Below, piece after piece: positions 57,021 to 64,000 of a DNA stretch of 64,000 nucleotides (positions are counted from its first letter, which is position 1; each line of letters starts with the position of its first letter). The position numbers and the translations under genes were made by a program. The stretch is from NCBI GenBank assembly GCA_029851415.1, contig CM056743.1:31136405-31200404 (forward strand), given 5' to 3'. The DNA is from Eretmocerus hayati (lineage: Eukaryota; Arthropoda; Insecta; Hymenoptera; Aphelinidae). The notes under the pieces are model-generated. The model made no database searches. It worked only from the letters and a program-made list of their open reading frames with translations, and was not told the DNA's origin.

Positions 57021-58021
57021 TAGTCGGAAATGATGAACAAGTATTAGCTCGTTCACTTTCTGAAGAGACGAAATGAAGGCTTCGTTGTTTTTGTTCGATC
57101 TCGGGCTTGCCGTTATTGCTGTACAAAGTCGTCCTCAGAGTGAGTAAAAATGATATTACGTATTTGTTCAAAGTTTCTAAGCCTCTATTGTGAAATTTTT
57201 TTATTGGTCAAAGTTAGGTCAAAATTTTTCATTGGAAAAATTAGATCGATAAAAAACCAGTCTGGCATCTTTAGTAAAGTCAATATCTCATTGAGTTGAT
57301 CAGCCACTGAAAACTGCAAAGATGACACTTGTAGTTTCAAAATTTAGAATGGGTGATTGATTATAGAACTGTTAGTAATGAAAAGAGGTAAATAGTCGAC
57401 TAATTTCGATAATGATTCATTTTTCTTAAACTATATGGAGCAGAGAATTTATACAAAATAAATAGAAATACTCTGTCAAAATATTCGAGATATACTCTGT
57501 CGCGATATTCACATCCAGATCCATCTCCTTTTGATTAATAATAAATTCTGAAGCGAAGGTCTTATGCGTGAAGAGTGACTTTTTACTTATTACTGACTTT
57601 GCGTCGTTTAAGAGTTCTCGATTTTTCCTCAGTATCATTAGATCATAGTCACAGATTTCAAGACGCGTATGAAAAAATATTATATATGCTCGTGATAAGG
57701 GATTATGAATCAAATGGTATGAATATTCACCGTTGACTTTCAAAATCATCTAATATATCGAATATGTATTTGTAATCATAATCATCCGTGCTTTTCACTA
57801 ATACGCGCACTACATTGAGCATAATCGATTTCCAATAACCTCGAACTATAATTCAAGAGCATGGTAGCATCAGTAACATCTTCGTGGGCCTTAGAACTTT
57901 ACATTAATACAAAATAATAACTCGTCGCAAAAATTATCGCGAAATATTGCGTCACAGGCGGAAAAAATAAGCATCAGAAAATCATGTCAACCTCTACTCT
58001 TTTGACTTTTTCCTTCACCTC

Positions 58022-58270
58022 TGTTATAATATTGAGGGCCGTGGATGTGACAAGGTGTCTAATAAACATAACTGGGCTGAACGACAAACAATAAATATAT
58101 TCAAATAACAAAAGTATAAAAAAGGACTACATGTTGCTCACACGTGATGCTCGAGGCAAAGTGCCGCACGCACGCTCATCCGCACAACTCGCTTTCGTCT
58201 CACCGGCAAGTGGCGCCGCGCCGTGCATCTCACATACTACGGACGATAAATTTAGATACAACTTTCAATA
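58022..58270 (-). repeat. 3' LTR of the copia element
   Basis: On the element strand it starts TATTGAAAGTTGTATC and ends AATATTATAACA. It matches the other LTR at a fixed offset of 4610 bases. Confidence 0.92.
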
Positions 58271-58282
58271 CGCCTCCTTAAA
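58271..58282 (-). other. Polypurine tract of the copia element
   Basis: AAGGAGGCG on the minus strand lies directly before the 3' LTR. Confidence 0.75.
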
Positions 58283-58313
58283 TTTATCATCCTGAATACA
58301 ATTTTATTTTTCT

Positions 58314-61300
58314 TCATATCAAATTTACCATACTTCGAAAATATTCAAACTTAATCTTCCCTAATGATTTTGTCAAAATATCGGCTATATTGTTTTCAGA
58401 TCTAATTTTGACTACTTTTATGGTTCCATTCGTCACGCTCTCATGTACAAAATGATAATGAACTTCAATGTATTTGGAGTGTTTGGTCATGTTTCCAAAT
58501 TTTGCAATGCTTTCTGCTCCAGAATTATCCTCATAAATTTTAATAGGCTTATTAATCTTAACTCTTAAATCACTCAAGATATCTTTCACACATTTTATCT
58601 CACTCACTGATTCAGACAACGCGACGTACTCTGCAGCAGTTGACGATTTAGTCACACTGCCTTGTTTCCTTGACTTCCAAAAGATTACATTACCGTACAA
58701 TCTAATCAAATAGCCTGTTGTCGACCTTCTACCAATTACATCCCCTGCCCAATCTGCATCAACGTAACAATCTAGCACTTCTGCATTTGGATGTCTTTTA
58801 AACGTCAGTTTTAGATTCTTAGTCAAATATACATACTTCAATATCCTCAGAGCATATCTATAGTGAGTTTGATCATAGCAGTTTTGAAATCTGCTCAAAT
58901 AATTAACACAAAAGCTAATATCCAATCTTGTACCTGAGCTCAAATATAAAAGAGCACCAATTAAATTTCTGAATTTTACATTTTCACAAACTGACTTGGC
59001 AGGCTCACATTTTAAATTTTGTTCCATTGGTGTTTCAAACAATTTTGCATCCAAAATATCATATTTTTTTGCCAAAGACTCAATATAATTTTCTTGATCA
59101 AGTGTCATCACATTTTTCGTGTAGTCATACTGAATTCTTATCCCCAAATACGTTGTAACTTTTCCCATATCTTTCATCAAAAATCTTTTCATCAATAAAC
59201 TCTTTATGTGATCCAGAATTCTCATGACTCTACAGCAAATCAATAGATCATCAACGAACAGTATAAGATATACGATTTCTCCCTCAAAAATCATTGTATA
59301 CAAACAGTAGTCAAATCTACTTCTTTCAAACCCTATACTCTGAATGAACTCATCGAAACACTCATACCAGGCCCTTGGACTTTCGTGGAGTCCATACAGA
59401 GCTTTATACAACAAGCACACTCTATCTGTACCATCATGAAAGCCATCTGGCTGTTTTACATAAATTTCTGATTTGACATGACCATTTAAGAATGCTGTTT
59501 CAACATCCATTTGTATAATTATTAAGCCATTTTCGCAACAGTGCGACAAAAGAAGTTTCAAAGTCTGCATACTAGCAACAGGTGCATATATGTCTTCTAC
59601 GATCTCTTTTTGCTGAAAGCCTCTCACAACAAGTCTTGCTTTGTAACGATTTTCAGGTTTCATACTATAAATCCACAACAAATCTAAAGCTTTTTGACCA
59701 TGCGGTAGATCTACCAATTTCCACGTTTCATTTTGGGCTAAACTTTTCATTTCTCTCTTCATAGCATCTATCCAAGCACTAGAATCATTTTTACTAAGAG
59801 CTTCATTGAACGAAGAAGGACAATTCGCATCAACAAAATTTGCATGAATAATATGATTATTGTACACGTAACTACCATCAAATCTCGCAGGTTTTTTTGT
59901 CTGTCTTTCAGAACGTCTTGGTGGTGGATCATCCGTTTGAATTTCGGAAAAGTTTCTTTCGTCATTACTCTCATTTTCATCATTCAATAAGTCACTCAAA
60001 TTTTCTTCTCCTTTGTCAATCTCGATACAACTCTTTTCATTCAAAATTTTACAGTCATGATCACCACGATAACCTACAAGTTTTTCATCATCATCAATAA
60101 TTTGCACATGCCTCGCTACAACAATTTTATTTTCAATCAAAATCCTATATCCGACCTTTTCATAACCAACTAAAATACCACATTTAGCTTTGACGTCCCA
60201 TTTTGAACTTCGTTTGGACTCTGGTTCTCTAACAAAAACTTTACTGCCATAAAAATGCAAATTACTTATGTTGGGTTTTTCACCCAAGAAAATTTCATAC
60301 GGAGTCTTTTTTTCAACTGTATTGGCTAGAGTTCGGTTCTTTAAATAAGCTGCTGTTTTAACTACTTCAGGCCAAAGTTTGAGATCTAATTCAGCTTCAG
60401 AAATCAAACATCTAGCAGTATCCATCACTGATCGATTGTACCTTTCTGCCGTTCCGTTCAACTCATGAACATACGGTGGACACGGCTCAATATTTATCCC
60501 TCGTTCTCTACAGAATTCAAAAATTTGCTTATTCATATATTCTTTGCCATTGTCGCATATTAATGTTTTGATTCTTTCTCTAGTCAAGTTTTCTACAAAA
60601 TTAACGTAATCTACAAAACAGTCATACACTTCACTTTTCGATTTGATAGTATATACTCTTGAAGCTTTACTGTAATCATCAATAAACGTCAAAAAATATT
60701 TTTCTCCATTCAGGCCTGTAGTATTATGGGGACCATTTACGTCACTGTGTACTATTTCCAAAATTTTCTTTGCCTTATGCCTATTATTTTCAAACGGTAA
60801 ATTATGCATCTTGTTTTGCAAACATGTTCCACATTTCAAATGTTCAGGTTCTAATTTACTAGGTATACCATTTAGTAGCTGGTCTTTTGACAAAATATTC
60901 AAATAGTTAAAGTTTACATGTCCCAAAATTCTATGCAGTCTTTCCTTTTGTGTCATGAAATTTGTTTCTCTTCTACTTGCCACATTTGATTCTGTCGAAA
61001 CCAAGAGGCTATTCATTTTATACAATCCATTATCTTTAAAAGCCATTGCAATTAACTCGTTATTTTCCATATTGAAAATTTTAGAAGTCTGACCAATCGA
61101 AACTATCTTATTCGAATCTGTAACTTTCGCGTAACTAATCAAATTCCTGTCCATTTCTTTAACAAAATAAACATCTTTCATATCAATCCTTTTTTGATTT
61201 CCACGAACAGAGAAAATACTAATAACGGTTCCAACTTTTGTTGCATTCAAGTATCTACCGTCTCCTATTTTGACTCGAAGCGGATTTTGCAATTCAATAG

Positions 61301-62522
61301 CACTAGAATAGTATGAATCATCATTTATAATATGGTCGGAACATCCACTGTCTAGAATCCAATCAACATTCGTACCACATGCAAACACTTCAACATTTTG
61401 TTTCGCGGGCATACATTTTTCAATTTCGGCACAAAATGTCCCGGCACTATTTACCGAACGCTCACCACTAACACCACTGTTTTGATGACCTTGCTGCTGA
61501 TGCCAACCGCGACCAGCTCCGCCGCCGCCGCCGTTCCCGCCGCGGCCTCCGCGATTGTTGTTGTTCCAGGAACCGCGACCTCGGCCTCGGCCGTTTTGAC
61601 CACCACGGCCGTTGAGCTGCTGGTTAGCGCCTCCTCGCTGCTGCATTCCATCTCTCGAAAAATTTCCATTTGTAGACTTCTTGTTTGGGCATTGATACTT
61701 GAAGTGCCCGGGTTTTCCACAATCATAGCACGTTTTTACATCTTTCCGTTCAGTTTTAAAAACATTAGAACTTTGTCTAGAATTCTTGTTATTTTCTTCT
61801 TTCGCTTTCATCTCAACCATCCTTATTTTGTTCTTGACGAATTCGACTGTCCGATCAGATTCTTTGACAGCATCTATTAAAACACCTATGTAGTCCAACG
61901 AACTGGGCAGAGTTTTAATCATATAACTCAATTTTTCTTCTTCAACCACTTGAGCACCAGCTTCTTTTAATTCGTTTATCAACTTCTCAAATTCAGAGAA
62001 AAAAGTACTTGATTCTTCAAAATCTTTTAGTTTTAATCTTTCCAGTCTATTCCTGATACAGATTTGCAGCGCTGTTGACTCTTTCAAATACATTTCGTCG
62101 AACTTCTTCATGATATCAAACGCGAGCTCTTTATCTTTTATGAATTCCATTTGTTCGTTAGAGATAGCACTATAGATATAGTTCATAGCCTTCAAATCAT
62201 TTTCATCCCAGTCCTCTTTCTTATCAGCTGCTGTTCTTGCCCTTTTAGCCACTTCGTCACATTTCTTCATTTTCAAAAAAAGCATCATTCTCTTTTTCCA
62301 ACACCCATAGTCTTTCCCGCTAAAAATAGGAATTTTTATATCGTCGGCCATTTTTTTAATTTGTCTTGACACTTTTCGATCTTCAACTTTTTCGGAGCAC
62401 TCTTCTTTATACACTATCAACTTTAGTCCACAGATATCTCGAACAGCTTTTTCAAAAACACTTTCGAAGTCACTCCAGTTCAATTTCAACGCTTGAGCAG
62501 CATCTGCTCCGTTTTCTATCAT
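58314..62522 (-). CDS. Copia Gag-Pol polyprotein (1402 aa, intact)
   Basis: Gag ends in a zinc knuckle (C265, C268, H273, C278). An RGG/RG-rich stretch follows at about 295-340, then the protease site DSGC (391-394). Integrase has H530, H535, C564, C567 and the triad D594, D657, E693 (35 residues between the last two). RT has D1006 in QMDVETAFLNG and FVDD (1089-1092). RNase H has YVDADWAGD, AAEYVALSE and EDNSGAES. The order protease, integrase, RT, RNase H defines Ty1/copia. No stop or shift interrupts it, so it may be active. The family's usual start aligns with Met58 (62351, MADDIKIPIFSG). The 57 residues before it are open in frame and lack Gag similarity that I can see. Confidence 0.96.
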   Translation of the reverse strand: MIENGADAAQALKLNWSDFESVFEKAVRDICGLKLIVYKEECSEKVEDRKVSRQIKKMADDIKIPIFSGKDYGCWKKRMMLFLKMKKCDEVAKRARTAADKKEDWDENDLKAMNYIYSAISNEQMEFIKDKELAFDIMKKFDEMYLKESTALQICIRNRLERLKLKDFEESSTFFSEFEKLINELKEAGAQVVEEEKLSYMIKTLPSSLDYIGVLIDAVKESDRTVEFVKNKIRMVEMKAKEENNKNSRQSSNVFKTERKDVKTCYDCGKPGHFKYQCPNKKSTNGNFSRDGMQQRGGANQQLNGRGGQNGRGRGRGSWNNNNRGGRGGNGGGGGAGRGWHQQQGHQNSGVSGERSVNSAGTFCAEIEKCMPAKQNVEVFACGTNVDWILDSGCSDHIINDDSYYSSAIELQNPLRVKIGDGRYLNATKVGTVISIFSVRGNQKRIDMKDVYFVKEMDRNLISYAKVTDSNKIVSIGQTSKIFNMENNELIAMAFKDNGLYKMNSLLVSTESNVASRRETNFMTQKERLHRILGHVNFNYLNILSKDQLLNGIPSKLEPEHLKCGTCLQNKMHNLPFENNRHKAKKILEIVHSDVNGPHNTTGLNGEKYFLTFIDDYSKASRVYTIKSKSEVYDCFVDYVNFVENLTRERIKTLICDNGKEYMNKQIFEFCRERGINIEPCPPYVHELNGTAERYNRSVMDTARCLISEAELDLKLWPEVVKTAAYLKNRTLANTVEKKTPYEIFLGEKPNISNLHFYGSKVFVREPESKRSSKWDVKAKCGILVGYEKVGYRILIENKIVVARHVQIIDDDEKLVGYRGDHDCKILNEKSCIEIDKGEENLSDLLNDENESNDERNFSEIQTDDPPPRRSERQTKKPARFDGSYVYNNHIIHANFVDANCPSSFNEALSKNDSSAWIDAMKREMKSLAQNETWKLVDLPHGQKALDLLWIYSMKPENRYKARLVVRGFQQKEIVEDIYAPVASMQTLKLLLSHCCENGLIIIQMDVETAFLNGHVKSEIYVKQPDGFHDGTDRVCLLYKALYGLHESPRAWYECFDEFIQSIGFERSRFDYCLYTMIFEGEIVYLILFVDDLLICCRVMRILDHIKSLLMKRFLMKDMGKVTTYLGIRIQYDYTKNVMTLDQENYIESLAKKYDILDAKLFETPMEQNLKCEPAKSVCENVKFRNLIGALLYLSSGTRLDISFCVNYLSRFQNCYDQTHYRYALRILKYVYLTKNLKLTFKRHPNAEVLDCYVDADWAGDVIGRRSTTGYLIRLYGNVIFWKSRKQGSVTKSSTAAEYVALSESVSEIKCVKDILSDLRVKINKPIKIYEDNSGAESIAKFGNMTKHSKYIEVHYHFVHESVTNGTIKVVKIRSENNIADILTKSLGKIKFEYFRSMVNLI

Positions 62523-62618
62523 ACGAGACTTTTCTTGATCAAGGCACGTGCTCTAACCTTTCCTACGTGGTTGAGCTTCGTCACTTGCGATTTTCTCATA
62601 ATTCACTCAAGACAACCA

Positions 62619-62631
62619 CAAATTGCTACCA
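62619..62631 (-). other. Primer binding site of the copia element
   Basis: TGGTAGCAATTTG follows the 5' LTR on the minus strand. TGGTAGCA fits the complement of the arthropod initiator tRNA-Met 3' end, the usual copia primer. Confidence 0.7.
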
Positions 62632-62880
62632 TGTTATAATATTGAGGGCCGTGGATGTGACAAGGTGTCTAATAAACATAACTGGGCTGAACGACAAACA
62701 ATAAATATATTCAAATAACAAAAGTATAAAAAAGGACTACATGTTGCTCACACGTGATGCTCGAGGCAAAGTGCCGCACGCACGCTCATCCGCACAACTC
62801 GCTTTCGTCTCACCGGCAAGTGGCGCCGCGCCGTGCATCTCACATACTACGGACGATAAATTTAGATACAACTTTCAATA
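62632..62880 (-). repeat. 5' LTR of the copia element
   Basis: This is identical as read to 58022-58270. It is followed on the plus strand by the duplication ACCTC. Confidence 0.92.
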
Positions 62881-63658
62881 ACCTCGAGAACTGTATTTTA
62901 CGAGTGGAAAGTTAATCATTTGTAACCCTGAGAGGGTCCCTGTTCTGAAGAGGTCGATAATACGAATGGTTTACGAAACAGTACATCACAGTGCTGGAAA
63001 AATGTTTCCGCACGAGACGTGTAATGTACTATTTTATTGCTCCTGAATGGAGAAAACGCCTATGCGCAAAAGCGGCTCCGAAGAGGCATTTCCTCTATTT
63101 CCAACAATAAAATACCTCGAAAATACCATTGTACCTCGTTGTGGAAAAGCGCCTTTCCAAGAAGCACGAGTTTGTGAAAATTGGCGCTCTTCCGCAACTC
63201 GGCACATAAAATACTATGAATCAATTCCGAAAATTCATCACCAATTCCCATGCGTAATGAATAATTACGAGTGACTCATTGATAAATCAATTATTTTAGT
63301 CTACCTCAACCCGTATCAGCAACAATTGATACGAAACGAGCTTGTGAGGCGCATATTGTACCAGCAACTTGGGTGAGTCATCATTCATAAATCACGATAT
63401 CACTAAACTTTTCCAACATTTGCATATCCATCTCAAGCCATTATCGCGAAATGATATCAGTAGCATTATCAATGTTTTCATACTCTGTTATGTCCGTTCG
63501 GGGGCGTTTGATGAGAAAAAATTTTACGCATAAGAACTTTTTGCATGAAAACAACTGCCTTTTTATTATATCAATCCGTTGCATTGAATTGGTGACATAA
63601 TGTATCATGTAAGTTTAAATTAGTATTTTATAAGTTCTAAATATAATCTTCCAATTAG
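62881..63658. other. Flank to the right of the copia element
   Basis: No supported gene is present. 62995-63220 has repeated TTTCC / GCGC words and a TGTAATGTACTATTTTATTG tract that recalls the palindromic elements. ORFs read on both strands there are mirror artefacts. Confidence 0.45.
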
Positions 63659-63809
63659 GATTCCATGTGACCCACAACCACCGCCACCTTGTCCACCCGG
63701 ACGAGGTGGACAGATTCAACAAATGCCCCAGATTCCACAACTTCCTCAGAATCAACAATCCCCTGAAGGAGTGCCCGAGGCGAGTGTCAGACTAATAAGC
63801 AAAATTTGA
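63659..63809 (+). CDS. Possible terminal exon of a proline/glutamine-rich protein
   Basis: A good 3' splice site (CTTCCAATTAG) precedes an open stretch. It reads IPCDPQPPPPCPPGRGG, then QIQQMPQIPQLPQNQQ, ending in SVRLISKI and a stop. The Pro/Gln bias differs from the surrounding AT-rich DNA, and GC content rises sharply here. I see no upstream exon or domain, so this may be an exon of a gene mostly elsewhere or chance. The other frame is also open for part of the stretch. Confidence 0.3.
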
Positions 63810-64000
63810 GCGATAGAATAGTATACAGTATATCAATACGTGATTATTCATCAATCAGGATTACCTAGACAAGAAATCCGTGATTATTGAATCAATTCAA
63901 AGTTATACTAGTAATAGAGAAGAAAAATTCATCGATGATTAATTGAATAATGCAATTTTTCACAGACCCACTTCATCTTGTGATAATTTTATTCAATGCC
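63810..64000. other. Right edge, AT-rich non-coding
   Basis: Nothing recognisable; repeated AATCAATTGA-like words only. Confidence 0.4.

Larger units (their letters stand above)
51799..58021. other. Non-coding region between gene D and the copia element
   Basis: It holds five small inverted-repeat elements (51986-52120, 53109-53273, 53542-53631, 56183-57020 and a diverged repeat block at 54060-55017). No ORF shows domain features. The last five bases, ACCTC at 58017-58021, are the copia target duplication. Confidence 0.55.
58022..62880 (-). mobile_element. Complete Ty1/copia retrotransposon
   Basis: Two 249-bp LTRs (58022-58270 and 62632-62880) look identical. They are flanked by perfect ACCTC duplications. 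The single ORF has all functional sites, with the primer site and polypurine tract in place. At 4859 bp it is a typical size for copia elements. It lies outside the SMYD genes, on the same strand. Confidence 0.95.

Noticed and set aside
58000..62900. Reading the copia element as an endogenous retrovirus
   Set aside because: Integrase precedes RT and there is no env; the order is Ty1/copia.

Overview
The window looks like an AT-rich arthropod, most probably insect, nuclear region. The evidence is spliced genes with short GT-AG introns, a tandem family of SMYD4-like SET/MYND genes, complete Ty1/copia and Ty3/gypsy elements, a hAT-like DNA transposon and many small foldback (MITE-like) elements. 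Hymenoptera is a guess; nothing in the sequence fixes the order. There are no tRNA, rRNA or CRISPR features that I can support.

Host genes: three SMYD4-like genes lie head to tail on the minus strand with the same exon structure. Gene A (right end 20168) has exon 1 at 19136-20168 and exons 2-4 at 702-1, and it runs off the left edge. Gene C (24984-39830, 665 aa in 5 exons) is its close sister: the exon 1 proteins are about 96% identical by my count, and 5' flanking sequence is shared. Gene D (49555-51798, 647 aa in 5 exons) is an older, compact paralogue. All keep a TPR-like helical N-terminus, an 8-ligand MYND finger and a post-SET CxCxxC. All have lost the usual NHSCxPN and catalytic Tyr-Gly positions of active SET domains. 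A possible terminal exon of another plus-strand gene lies at 63659-63809.

Mobile DNA: intron 1 of gene A (18.4 kb) holds a 13.7-kb LTR element (3284-17011, TSD CTTTG, identical LTRs). Its interior is non-coding, and it is itself interrupted by a gypsy element (4046-10460, minus strand). That gypsy has gag, protease/RT/RNase H and integrase in one frame, separated by three stops; the first has the readthrough context TGA-CTA-G. Intron 1 of gene C (9.9 kb) holds a 4.7-kb hAT-like transposon (29873-34598) with 0.78-kb terminal inverted repeats and an 8-bp TSD. It also holds a 20-bp tandem array of TCACGTGA E-boxes next to a TATA/initiator pair. To the right of gene D is an intact copia element (58022-62880) with one 1402-codon ORF, identical LTRs and TSD ACCTC.

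The remaining space is non-coding. It carries at least a dozen inverted-repeat elements of 0.1-1 kb, several of which share a common internal motif around TTTTGAAGGTCTTGA with the hAT-like TIRs. Most short ORFs in these stretches are products of the repeats.
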